Source: Mangifera indica
Lineage: Eukaryota; Streptophyta; Magnoliopsida; Sapindales; Anacardiaceae
NCBI RefSeq assembly: GCF_011075055.1
Contig: NC_058155.1
Coordinates: forward strand, 8,899,537 to 8,963,536
Direction of reading: 5' to 3'
Length of the DNA: 64,000 nt
Shown: positions 1 through 11,800 of the stretch, in pieces
Numbering within the stretch: position 1 is the first letter of the stretch
Layout of the letters: each line of letters starts with the position of its first letter
Program-made: the position numbers and the translations under genes
Notes under the pieces: generated by a model
The model's input: only the letters and a program-made list of their open reading frames with translations
Told to the model about the DNA's origin: nothing
Database searches by the model: none

Positions 1-225
1 GATGAATTCAAGGCCTTCTAGCTCTGGCTCTTTGTTGTTAAATGCTCTGGTGTCGTTCAACAACACAGGATTTGAGATAAGACGAGTGTTCTCCCTGTAG
101 GCTTCGAAGTACTGGTGGTGATATTTCACTCTCATGTGTCCAGGAAAGTTTCTGGTACTTGCCAGTAAAGGGACTGGTGGTGGATAACTGGATATTCCCT
201 TGACACTGAACACCGTTGGCGCCGC
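1..225 (-). pseudogene. FAF-like domain fragment, truncated by window edge
   Basis: Read on the minus strand, this frame gives a peptide with PPPVPLLASTRNFPGHM followed by HHQYFEAYREN. These match the FAF-domain blocks of the intact FAF-like gene at 3569-4402 (PPPISLLARTENLPSHM and HHEYFKAYRSN). The segment between the two blocks (VLRRYYTNDGRLILREE in the intact gene) is missing. The frame is closed upstream by TAA at 226-228 and has no ATG, so it is not a complete single-exon FAF gene. The downstream part lies outside the window. It is most likely a degenerate tandem copy of the neighbouring gene; a C-terminal exon of a spliced gene is the alternative. Confidence 0.6.
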
Positions 226-228
226 TTA

Positions 229-2059
229 CCGAGATTATGATTTTGATCAAGCGCTTCTGATTTAGTCTCCTGTAGAATTAATAGTGGTGGGATTCACACC
301 AAAATAGATGAAATAAAAGAAGCGGGGAACTTTTAGTTAAACATTGAGAAGAAGAAAAGAGGCCGTGATCTTAGTGCAACTTACTATAAACAAAAATATT
401 TACAACTATGTGACCTAAAAAAACCAAAAAAAAAAAAAAAAGCACAAAACGAAAAATCAAACTGAGAAGAGAGAAAAAGGAAAAAAAAATGTAGTAAGAG
501 TTTCTGCGAGTGTATATGTCATGTATCCGTTTTAAGTTGTGACAGGGCACGGCAAATCTATTATGTGAGTTTCTTCTATACGTTAGGCAGTGGACATACT
601 CCTAGCTCGAGGGTTGCCTATCGTCGTCTCTTGGGGAGACATGAAGTTTGTGTATGTGAAGCATGAGACGTCACACCGATTGTTGGTAGGGGAACTAGCG
701 CCCCAATAGGTGCTATCAGAGAGTATCATTGAGTCATTCAATAAGTGCATGAACTGTGCTTCCCAGGCTAGCGGATTGTGTTGCCACCTTGGGAGGCATA
801 TGTGGTCACTCAGTTTTGATCGAGTTTTGGAAGTGGGGAATTGTGACTAGAACTACCTTTATCGATGCAATTGGTGGCATTCATAGATCTATTGTCTGTT
901 CTTCTTCCCCCATCAAAAAGGGTTTGGTTGGGATAAGGCAAGATAAGATGTACTATTGTTGGAATATAGGAGAGATTGTTGTGGGATGAGATGTTTCTTT
1001 CGAACCTTTCAACTTGTTAAGAATTCATACAAGTAGATGTTAAGGTTATACAAATAATTGTCTTTATTAAGTGTTATATGATGTGATAGATGACATTTTT
1101 ATCCTAAAATAACAAAAAAAATAATTACACTTTAATTACGATTGTTGAGACGGTAAGAAATGATTTCAAGATAATAAAAAATTATTATTTAATATTAAGC
1201 AAATTGATTATATCTCATTTGAGGCCTCTCTTGAACTATGGGTTGTTGTAACATTTGTTCGTTAATAATTGATTATCTTAATGAACATCATGTCCGCAAG
1301 TTTAACCGAAGAGTTTTTATAATATAACATAAAAAGTGTTTGATTTAGGGTAATATTTTGACGTTACCTTATTTAACTTGCCTAGTAATAAAATGTTTTG
1401 GTAATTATCTATAAAAAATACTAATATATTATTAAAATGAAAAAAATTTTAAAAAATACACAAACCAAATATATTTAACATAAAACATATTAGATTAATC
1501 AAACACAACAATAATTTAAATTTAATAATCTTTCAAGTTAATAAAATTATATTTTAATAGTTATTCATAAATACTAAATTTTATTAAATATAATATTAAT
1601 TTATATTAAATAAATTTCAAAGTAATCAATCTTTTGTTAATTTTTTTATTTTTTAATAAAAAAATGTTGAATCAAATATATCATGATGAATTCGAGTTTT
1701 AAAAAAAATTATGAAATCATGTTTAATTATGATAAATTTTTGTGTTTTTTGTTGAGTTTTTTTCCAAGCAAGAACCTTCACTCTATATATATCCAATCAT
1801 CTCAATTATATATGGCATATATTAACCTGGATTCTTCCTGGAAGCGAATTATTCTAATTTGCAAACTAAAAAAATTGAAATGGAATTAAAAATAGTGCGT
1901 TGGACAGTAGTACTGTTAATTTAATACGGAGCATCAAACAGATGCCAGATTGAGACCCTGGGGCAGCCGATATGAACAGTAAAAATGCAGAATCATTGAC
2001 AGACCAATCATCAGATCTGACGATAATGGATATTGGGAGGTGGCTGTACTCTACACATT
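229..2059. other. intergenic, AT-rich; one higher-GC island at about 600-990
   Basis: No supported gene. About 600-990 is visibly richer in G and C than the DNA around it and contains a 77-codon open frame (756-989) that I do not recognise. The rest is AT-rich with poly-A and poly-T runs. It may hold the upstream region of the minus-strand FAF fragment. Confidence 0.5.
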
Positions 2060-2068
2060 TTTATATAA

Positions 2069-2913
2069 GGCCAAAAGACTTTTTCCCCACCAAGGTACAG
2101 TGAAATGCCATTCCCACCCACTAACTTTCAAAAACCCACCCACAATCAATTTTCCATTAAAAATTTCAATTAACTTTAGGGGTAAAATCGTTATTTAGTA
2201 AAAAATTAAAGTTTCATCATAATTTCCTCCCCTATATTTAAAAACTTATATTTTACCCCCAACCAAAGGTTTGAAAAGTGACAAAACCCCCCTAGGGTTT
2301 GTTCCTCTTCCTTTGACATCGATTTCTCCTTCCCCGACCGTTGGCCGTCCTCCTTTCCCCCTTGTCTCTCCTCCGGTCTCTCTCCCTAGCCTCTTTGACC
2401 ATCTTCAATCAGAGATAACTCAGACGAAGATGAGTAGTCTTCGTTTGAGACGAACATACGTCGTCTTCGTCTCTTTGATGAAGACCGATCGTCTTCGTCT
2501 AAGAGATGAAGACGACGCGTCTTCATCCAGACGAAGACAATTTAGTCTTCATCTTTGGCTGAAGATGACATGAGAGGCTAGGGAGAGAGACGGAAGGAGA
2601 GATAAGAGGGGAAGGGAGGACGATCGACTACTGGGGAAGGAAAAATTGACACTGGAGGAAGAAGAACAAACCCTAGGGGGGTTTTTGCCACTTTTCAAAC
2701 TTTGGGTTGAGGGTAAAATATAAGTTTTTAAATATAGGGGAGGAAATTATGATGAAACTTTAATTTTTTTACTAAATGATGATTTTACCCTTAACGTTAA
2801 TTGAAATTTTTAACGGACAATTAATTGTGGGTGGGTGTTTGAGTTTTTGAAAGTTAGTGGGTGGGAGTTGGTAATTCACTATACCTTGGGTGGGTGGGAT
2901 AAGTCCTTTGGCC
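2069..2913. mobile_element. Mutator-like MITE, copy A (long TIRs, 9-bp TSD)
   Basis: The element starts GGCCAAAAGACTT and ends AAGTCCTTTGGCC. Its terminal inverted repeats run for roughly 240 bp: about 2069-2310 pairs with about 2660-2913. It is flanked by a perfect 9-bp duplication, TTTATATAA, at 2060-2068 and 2914-2922. A 9-bp duplication with long inverted repeats is the signature of Mutator-like (MULE) transposition. No transposase is encoded, so it is non-autonomous. The centre (about 2420-2570) is an array of short GTCTTCGTCT / AGACGAAGAC motifs in both orientations. Related copies lie at 7802, 28529, 48387, 55338 and 56829. Confidence 0.9.
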
Positions 2914-2922
2914 TTTATATAA

Positions 2923-3568
2923 TATATATCATGAGTCATGCATGAATATCGATCATATCCCAACAACTTATGAATAGTTCCCTCGGAACTTGCTCCTTAC
3001 ATCTTCCTGCATGTTGTGGGATGCTTGTAATTGACCTGTTTGAAGCATCTGCCAGCGCCACTGCATTCTGATTCTGCCAGTGCACCACTGATTCATCATC
3101 TCTTGTTTTCTTCAGTGAACATGAGATATTACCACAACTACTGTTTCATATTTCACATCATCATTCTCTCTCAAATTTCAAAATCCACATGGGTAATGGA
3201 TTCCATATCATTTAATATACATAAAGCCTGAAACAAACTTACACTGTTAATTTTACTCCCGTCCCAGTTCATCTTGTTAAACTTTGTTTCATCCTGGCAT
3301 TTATTTGGGAGGAAAATGAGAAAGGATTTCAAAGAGATAAATGGGCAAATATAGACACAAAAATGAATTAAACTCTGCCAAAACGCCATTTCATGAGCAC
3401 AACCCTAAAACAATCCCGAAAGAACAACTAAACTCTTCAACGACAAAGACTAATGGTTTTCAAGTGAATTAAAAGACTAAGACAAGGCTACCAATAAATC
3501 AAAGATGTCCTAAACTTAACCTTTAACAACTCCTTAAGGCCAAAGATATTTAGTTTTCTGGGATTGAG
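2923..3568. other. intergenic, 3' side of the FAF-like gene
   Basis: AT-rich sequence between a MITE and the stop codon of the FAF-like gene. The 3' untranslated region and polyadenylation site of that minus-strand gene must lie here. I see no other gene. Confidence 0.4.
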
Positions 3569-5238
3569 CTAAGTATGAACTGGCTTGATAGCTGGAACTG
3601 GCATCCCTAGAAAACAAGATGAGTTTATTATCACACTGTTGTAATTCAAACACTTGCCGCCGCCTCCATTTCCACCCATTGAAACAGCGGCATTCTCAAC
3701 AGATGACTCGGCTATTTTACATTCATATTCAGCCCTTGTTTGTTCCGTATCCTTACATACAATCTCCTTCTCAACGTCATAGACAAAATCAGCAGTTGAA
3801 TTCGAATCTTCAGTCTCTATCTTTACTGCAGCTGTTTCTTCTTCTTCTTCTCCCTCATTGCCATGTTGTTCGTCGATTTCATTGTCATCAGCAAAAGGAG
3901 GGGCCAAAACATCGTCATCTAGAGGAACAAGCTGCAACCTGAGATGACCATTGGACCTATAGGCCTTGAAATACTCGTGATGCCTCACCCTCTCTTCCCT
4001 GAGGATCAGCCGGCCATCATTCGTATAGTATCTTCTCAACACAAATGGCATATGCGAAGGCAGGTTTTCTGTACGTGCAAGCAATGAAATTGGAGGAGGA
4101 AATTCTTTCTTCTTCGTTGACCACCTTTGACATCTCATACCATGAACATAATTTTGCACACGTCTTCCCGCATTCTCATCTTCTCTACTCTCCGTACGCA
4201 AATATTCATAATTCTTCAAGTCAAGACAGCTCTCCATACCAATGTAATCACCCAACTGAGAACAAAACGATGGTGATAGCTGTTGAGTCAATAGCTTAGA
4301 TTTCATAACAGAAGAATTGTTATGGTGGTTATGGCTATTCTCGGGACAAATGTTTACAGTCTTGAGACCAAGTTCTATACCTGATGTTTCTGGGGTCTGC
4401 ATCAGAAAAAGAAAGCTAGAAAGTGAAAATGAAATGTGGGGTTTTTAATGACTCTATCAATCTAGCTATCTAGGACTAGAAGTACATGGAGTGAGCAGTA
4501 AGGTACTTTTTGGCTGGTTTTAAATAGAAAGTTTTAGGATTCCGAGGAAGTTATCGAGAAGAAAAGTATTGAGAAAAGAGAAAATTGTAGCAGAGACAGC
4601 TAATATCTGTGACGTCAAGATTGGGGAAGTATGTGGCTTGGACATATTCAAAATCTCATTCATAAGCAACCTTCCTGAAATAAACAAATATATAAAAACA
4701 ATGAGACCATATGCAAATTACAAGTTAAAATTCTATTAGTTTTATTGTATGAATCCCATTGTTCTTTATTCATCCAAAGGTCCACCAGACGAAAATCTCG
4801 GATTAAAAAAAAATAATAATTTTTTACGCGTCCAGAAAGCTTGGCAATGATCTGTGAAGCAGACATCTATGGCATGCAAACATGGATGCCAGCTCAAACA
4901 AACAATTAATATTATTTTCATTCCTTTACTCTCTGGACGAACTAAACCTTCATTATAGATGCATAATGAGATAGTCTCTACTCTAATTTTTTTTGCAACC
5001 ATCTCTGATGATTTAAGGAATAACATAATAGCAGTACTGGAATTTAATCAAACACGAGAGGAACGCCATAATTCCAAGGAGCGTATTGTTTTATTCAGTT
5101 TTATATAATAGACGGCTAAACGATTGAATTAAGCATATGCAAATGTCAGCAGAACAGACATTTCAATTCATAGACAAACATAAAGAAAAAGAAAATCAAC
5201 TTACCGGATTGCGATGGAGAAATAGGAGTCGACATCAT
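3569..5238 (-). CDS. FAF-like: FAF-like (FANTASTIC FOUR family) protein
   Basis: An open frame of 277 codons (3569-4402) carries the plant-specific FAF domain at about residues 99-160: FPPPISLLARTENLPSHMP, VLRRYYTNDGRL and HHEYFKAYRSNGHLRLQLVP. An acidic, glutamate-rich tract follows (about 173-190). FANTASTIC FOUR proteins of Arabidopsis affect shoot meristem size; several relatives are named FAF-like, chloroplastic, so function here is inferred from family only. Start: the simple model begins at ATG 4402. A spliced model also fits: a short first exon at 5205-5238 (start codons at 5238 and 5235) with donor GTAAG at 5204-5200, joined in frame to 4389 after the acceptor in CCCCAG. That replaces the first four residues with an 11-residue leader. 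I favour the spliced model slightly; either way the domain is intact. A broken relative lies at 1-225 on the same strand. Confidence 0.85.
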
Positions 5239-7113
5239 GACCCAGGGTTTGAGATGTCTTAAAAAAGAGGGGTGAAGAAGAAGAACAAGAGAATCAGACG
5301 AGGATGACAACTAAGAAGACAAAGAGACAGATAGGCATCAGGTAACGCTCTTGAGATTCTAGCTTGGCTTCGATTTCACCCCTTCAATTTCTTGTTTTTC
5401 TTGTTTACAAATACATTATCTCTCCTAATATCAATAACAAAATCTTCTTTTCTTTAAAACTGCCGATTTATAGGCGGGGCTTTAGGGTTTAGTGTTCACC
5501 GAGTCGTGACTCAGTAGACATTTAAACCTTAGCCACTTTGTGGTTCCTTATGGTTTTCCATTTTTGGTATGTCAACTCATATTCTGATATAATATTTATT
5601 ATTTATTTTGCTATAATAAATAATATATCATTTAAAATAAATAAAAGATAAATCAGTTGAAATAATCAAAAACTGCTTCCACCATTTACGTATAAAATTT
5701 AATTTAAAAAAATTAGAATTTTTACTATTATTATCATTTATTTTAATTAAATAATAATAGGTCACTATATCATTAAATAAATTTAAATAACTAAAAGTAT
5801 ACGTAGTGATGGGGGAAAGTAAGACGAATTTATGTGGTGATTTGTGATGCTTGAACGGGCGTGACGGGGACGATAGTAACTGCCAGAAGCTGGATCCACA
5901 TCAATAGTATTATCTGAAACGACAATAAGCAAAAGCCAGAAAGGATATTTATTGCAAGTTTAAGGTGGACATTATAGAACCAGATTGGTCTTGTAGATGC
6001 ATAAATGCAAATACCCGTAGAATAACTAACATTGTCCTACCCAAGGTTTGGGTAAAAGACGCTTTGATACCCCTTAATGGAAAATCATACTATTCTATCC
6101 AAAATCAAATTCAGTTGCCGGAGAAATTTTTTTTTGGTAAGTATATATTAATAAAAAAGCAACGAGTCTTCTAACAGGAGTACTCGAGAATAACCAACAC
6201 TCATCCTTCTCAATGGGAAGGACAGTCCAAGACGAAACCAAAGTAAGTTAAGACCTCCACGATAAAAGTTAGATAGACTAATATCATTTTATCTAACTTT
6301 ACAAGTATATGTAAAGACTTAGTCAATTTGACATCTAAAATTAAATTATCTTATTATCTTTAACTATTAACTTCTTAAAATTACCATATTACTAAAAATA
6401 AATATAAAATTAAAAAAATCTTTTAGATTTCAAATTTGTGTTTAAAACATTAAAGAAAGATTGTAAAAAAAGTTATTTTTTTTATTTGTTGGGTGATCAA
6501 ATTACTATTTGTTCTTATAGCATTAGTTTCTTTCTTAAACAAAGTTTGATTCTAAGTTATCAATATGACTTGTGCCGTCAAAACGTGAAAAAGTGTTTTT
6601 GGCAAAGCTTGTGGGAAATATATAATTTACTCATACCCAAATAGAATTGAACTGCAGTTACAAAGTATGTTGATGAATATGGTAGTCAAATTATGTATCA
6701 TATCGGGTATTAAAAATATAATTTTTTATATCGTGCATTGTATCGTGAAATACGTATTTAAAAAAAATTAATAAAAATAATAAAAAAATTTAATTAACAT
6801 TTCATTATTTTAGAAAATATCATAAACATTTATAAAAATTTAAAATTTCTCATATACACTCTTACTATATCATCATTTTCTTTAAGAAAGTATATTAATT
6901 CGTATTTGTAATATGTATCAATTATACAATATATTTACTATATTATATTAATTTGATATACCTTATAATATGTATCGTTTTCTATCTGTATTATATTATA
7001 TAATAAAATACGTATTATGTATAATCAGATAACGATAACCATATTAATGAATGCTTTTAAAATATGTATGGTTTAAAAAAAAAAATTCTACAAGGGCAAG
7101 GCAAACGCTTTTA
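5239..7113. other. intergenic; 5' flank of FAF-like gene and AT-rich DNA
   Basis: 5239-5500 should hold the promoter and 5' leader of the minus-strand FAF-like gene. Beyond it the DNA is AT-rich with no supported gene. Short open frames at 5965-6174 and 6438-6644 show no family resemblance. Confidence 0.4.
6675..7045. repeat. AT-rich inverted-repeat element (possible MITE)
   Basis: The left end (AATATGGTAGTCAAATTATG) and the inverse of the right end (AATATGGTTATCGTTATC) are similar, and the interior is rich in TATCGTAT-type motifs. A related stretch (TAGTCAAATTACGTATCGTA) occurs at about 45730. I could not define a clean target duplication, so boundaries are approximate. Confidence 0.35.
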
Positions 7114-7603
7114 AGGCACGTTTGGTCTAGAAAATGTTTTTTTATTACTAAAATTAGAGGATTATTTTGAAAATAAATTACTTTGAGGATTACTGGATAT
7201 AAATTATTATAATATTTGATAAATTTTGATAAACTAGGTAGGTATAAATAATTATTGTGTTTAATTAGGGACAATAAAAAAATACTAGTATATTATTTTA
7301 CTTAAATATCCTTGGATATAATTATTCTAAAGTATTTTTTATGTTATTTATTATATTAATTGAAAATGAGATTATTTTTTCTAAAAAATTAATAAATAAA
7401 AATATAATTATAATAAAATGAAGATTACCTTGATAATATTTTAATACCTAAGATGGAGGTGGTAGTCAGATTACTTCTTATATTATCTGTCACATCATCA
7501 TTGATAATAAACTATTATAGAAATTTCTTATTACTTATAAACTAAATAAAATAATTAAAAAAATATCAGAGTAATCTTTAATACCCTCTAACCAAAAGCA
7601 CCC
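7114..7603. mobile_element. PIF/Harbinger-like (Tourist-type) MITE, copy 1
   Basis: Begins AGGCACGTTTGGTC and ends ACCAAAAGCACCC, flanked by TTA at 7111-7113 and 7604-7606. The interior matches the copies at 19052, 44868 and 51713, including a conserved TAAATTATTTTAC-like core. A 3-bp TTA/TAA duplication with GTTTGG-type ends fits PIF/Harbinger MITEs. No coding capacity. Confidence 0.75.
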
Positions 7604-7801
7604 TTAAGTTATAACCTTTCTTCAACTCTTATTCTTTTTAGCAGGCCCAAATGAAAAAAAAGTCTCAGGCCCAGCCAATAGAAACTTACATGATGTTTGT
7701 TTACCCAACAACTTTATATTTTCACACAAATTTATGGTTTTTTATCATTATCAATTAAATTTGTTCATAAATCAATATATCAAAATTTGAAATTTGACAA
7801 A

Positions 7802-8496
7802 GGCCAAAGGACGTATTCCTATCCAAAGAATGCTGTTTTTCAAAATTTTCACTTTTTAACTTTGAAAATCTCATTTACTCATCTATAAACTGTTAAATTT
7901 GTTAATTTTAAGATTTCATCTCTTTTTCATCCCTAAACCTTAAATAATAATAATTTGTTCTTAAGACTAAGTTTTCAAAAATTACATTCTCCTATAGGGT
8001 TTATACTTCAATATTTGACCACTTCCTCAAGCAATTTCTCATTTCTAACCGTTCCTTCTTCCTCCAACGGTCTATCTTAATGTCTCTTTTCCCTCTGACA
8101 GCCATGCATCTCTCGTTTGGGAAGACGAGTTATCTTCTTCTCAAACGACTCATCGTTTTCTTCGTTTTTCTGATGAAACTATTCGCCTATCAGACTTAAA
8201 TAGTTGCTCAAAGTAGAGAGAGATATCATGAAAGAAAGAAAAAACGTTGGAGGGAAGGCTACTGAAATTGTCGTTAGAAATTAAAAACTAACCTATAAAA
8301 AAATATTGTTTTTTAAAATTTGATTTTGAAAAAAATTATTAGTTTTTAGGATTTAAAGATGAGACGAAGATAAAATTATAAAATATTAGAATTTTATTAA
8401 TTTTAATAATTTATAAATAACTAAATAAAACGTTTATAATTAGAAGGTAAAAACTTAAAAGAATAATCATCTTTTGGTGGAAATAAGTCCTTTGCC
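7802..8496. mobile_element. Mutator-like MITE, copy B
   Basis: Starts GGCCAAAGGACGTATTCC and ends GGAAATAAGTCCTTTGCC. Flanks are TTTGACAAA (7793-7801) and TTTGGCAAA (8497-8505), a 9-bp target duplication with one mismatch. The interior again carries TCTTCG/CGAAGA-type motifs near 8120-8180. The 695-bp copy has no open frame of note. Confidence 0.85.
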
Positions 8497-8505
8497 TTTG
8501 GCAAA

Positions 8506-8879
8506 AGATAGATTCCCGACTAGAATCTCTTTCATTCCTCAACCGGAAAGTAAATCCACCTGGAGGATTCCGCCATTCAAAAGAGCTTGCCGCCACGTGT
8601 CAAAGCTCCGTCATTAATTCTTGATTAAACTTCTAACCACCTCATTATCATTTTTCAAAATTTAAAATATTGAATCCTCATTGGTCTACTGGCCATCTCG
8701 CAGGAGCAAACCTCGCGCTAGCGGTAGCATGCCCATGTACTAGGTTTTCACGTGACCTACTTATTGGCTTTAGCTAGTGCGCAATACGCATCCCCCTCTG
8801 CGCATTTTAGCACGTGAGATCAATAAAGCTCCCACGCTAGACTTTACCATGCCTTTTACTTTCACTCTCTTTACCTGAA
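8506..8879. other. upstream flank of the aspartic-protease pseudogene
   Basis: 374 bases without a gene. Several CACGTG cores (about 8593, 8750 and 8811) are G-box-like and would be typical of a plant promoter. Whether they still act is unknown because the downstream gene is broken. Confidence 0.4.
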
Positions 8880-11800
8880 ATGGCGAGTTGTCTGATTATG
8901 TTGCTGTTGTCGTTGTTTAGTTACTTGTTGTTTGATGGATCGGCTGCTGTCACGTTTTCTTCGAAGTTGATACACCGATTTTCCGACGAAGCGAAGGAGA
9001 CATGGATTTCGAGAGGTGGTGACGCGTCTGTTGCTGATTTGTGGCCGACGAAGAACAGTGTGGAGTCTATTGAGTTGCTTTGGGTAACGACGTGAAACGG
9101 CAGAGAATGAGTGTGGATTTACAAAGTATTAACAAGTCGCAGTATCAATTGTTGTTTCCCTGTCAGGGAAGCGAGACTCTTTACTTCGGAAATCAGTTTT
9201 ATTGGTGAGTGTAACTCGTTACTCTTTGTTTGGTTGCTGGGAAAACGAAAGAATTTTTGTCAACTTTTAGGAAATAAAACGTTTAATTGATGGATTGCCT
9301 TATTAATTATGTTTTTTTTGTGCGTATATTTTGATAATTCAGGTTGCATTACACGTGGATTGATATAGGGACACCAAACGTTTCGTTTCTGGTTGTACTG
9401 GATGCTGAAAGTAATCTGTTATGGGTCCCATTACAATGTATACATTGCGCTCCTTTGTCTGCCAGTTACCATACTTTTTTGGTAGGCCATTTTTTTTTCT
9501 TTTTGTTTTGAAGTATTTATTCTTTTTGTAATGGTTTCATTTTCACACACTAGGTCAATGGAAAATTTTACATTGATACAAATTATATTGAGGGTTCCTG
9601 ACATAAAAAAATTGCGGTTTGATTATGAATTGAAATTGTCATGGAATGAATTTTTATCCTTGTGAAAGTGATATCAGTTGAATCTTTAATTGCTACTAGT
9701 AACGTTCATTGTTTAAATTATGAGAAAATCTGAAGGTAAATGTTAATCTTCCTAGTGATGTTAACGGGCATTCCTTTTGGTGCTTTGCCGCAATTAGAAA
9801 GTAATTTTTGGTTTTCCCTTTTATTTTAAATTTTGGTATAGTTGAAGCATGTTGATAGGACTCTGAATGTGGAAGCATTAAAGGGTTTGTGGAGTGCTTT
9901 GGCTGGGAATTGGTAACAGATTTAGCATTTTAATTCCAATGATTGATTGGCCGGTGCTCCCTTGTATTTGGGGCATCCATTGTGCAGGAAAAAGATTTGA
10001 GTGAGTATGATCTCACAACGTCAAGCAGCTGCAAAAACCTATCTTGCAGTAATCAGTTATGCAAGTCTCGCACAAACTGCCAAAGCTTGGAGGATCTCTG
10101 CCCCTACATTGCTGAATATGCTTCAGAAGATACCTCAAGTTTGGGATACCTAGTTGAAGACATATTACATTTAGCTTCCGACAGCAAATATGCATCCCAA
10201 AGTTTGGTGCAAGCATCAGTCATTTTAGGGTGTGTTTATGTGGTTTTCCCTTACATGTTCATCAACCAGATATTTATGTGCTTAAACTTTTGATTCCTTC
10301 TGCTACATGTTTCATTTCATCAGCTGTGGTAGAAAGCAAACTGGTAGTTACTTGGATGGAGCGGCTCCAAATGGATTGATGGGATTCGGACTTGAAGACA
10401 TTTCGGAACCAACTTTGCTTGCAAAAGCAGGATTAATTCTGAATTCTTTCTCAATTTGTTTTGATGAGAATGATTCAGGGAGAATTTTTTTTGGAGATCA
10501 GGGGCCCCTGTCTCAACAGTCTACTCCATTCTTCCCCATAGGAGAAAAATAGTATGCCATCTATATATATTTTTACTGGACGTATTTCTCTTACCGTGTC
10601 TAGGGAGCTAGAAGTAAAAACTGTGGCACTTCTTTTAGCTTTTTGTAGTCCTTTGTGTGCTTTAATATATTTTTTGACTGATCATGTAATTTGTCTGTTA
10701 ATTTTTTCAATGACACCTATTTTGTTATGGTGGAGTCTTACTGTGTTGGAAGTTCTTGTCTTCAGCACTCTGGATTCCAAGCATTGGTTGATAGTGGTTC
10801 ATCATTCACATTTCTTCCAACTGACTTATACGATTAAGTTGTTTTGAAGGTGCTTCAATTGTCTTGGTTTCTCTTTATAAATGTATTACAATGTTAAATG
10901 GCCCAAAGATGATTATGTCTTTATCACAGTTTGACAAACTTGTGACTGCTAAAAGAATTGACCTTCAAGGAAATTCCTGGAAGAACTGCTACAATGCCAG
11001 GCTGGAATGTAAATATGGAGAGTTTAGGTAAGCCTTTTTTCTTATTTATTGAGAACTCATTGTTAGTTGTTTTATGTGAAATAGTTCAGAGGAGCTTCAT
11101 AGCATTCCCAAAATGAGGCTCATATTTACTACAAACCAAAGCTTTGTAGTCCATAATCACATATATTCCTTTCCTCAAAATCAGGTAGCTGATCCCGCTG
11201 GCTTAAATTTACTACATTTGAGTGTAAACTTATGGTTTATTAATTTCAAAGAAATATGGTCTAAAACAGATGTAGATTTAATTATTAATTTCTTTTTCTA
11301 GTTCCCAACATGTATTTTTGCATCAGTGTGAAGTTGATTTCTACAATCTTTAAGGTTATTATATACAATTCTAAGTCTGTTCATTTGATATCACCTATAT
11401 ATATTTATATATATAAATATGTTGAATATAGAAGTCCCACATTGGGAAGAATAAAAAAAATGAAAGGGTACCTAAGTTAGATTGACTTAATTAGTTAATT
11501 TGTTTTAGTAACAGGAAACTTGGAATCCAAAACATGTTAAAGCCCTTAATTAATAAAGGTGTTGAACCACACTCCAAGTTTAAAGTGCCCAAGATTTCTA
11601 ACAATATACACGTGTGTGTTGGTGGTTGGGTGGATATGGATATAGATATCTTCCAGGTTTTTCTGTTGCAAGTTTTCTCTTGATTGTTCATCTTTAAATT
11701 GATTTTGAAAACTGTTCATGTTGGATAATTATTAATCTGGATATTGTGCAGGGATTTACAGTATTCTGTTTAACTGTAATGCCTGCAGATGGAGACTTTG

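Noticed and set aside
756..989. 77-codon gene in the higher-GC island
   Set aside because: No domain, signal peptide or splice support; composition alone is not enough.
2271..2573. 100-codon frame inside MITE copy A
   Set aside because: It spans the inverted repeat and the GTCTTCGTCT array; peptide is a product of the repeat, with no coding signature.
3619..4299. Plus-strand frames of 107 and 84 codons
   Set aside because: Shadows of the FAF-like gene in other frames.
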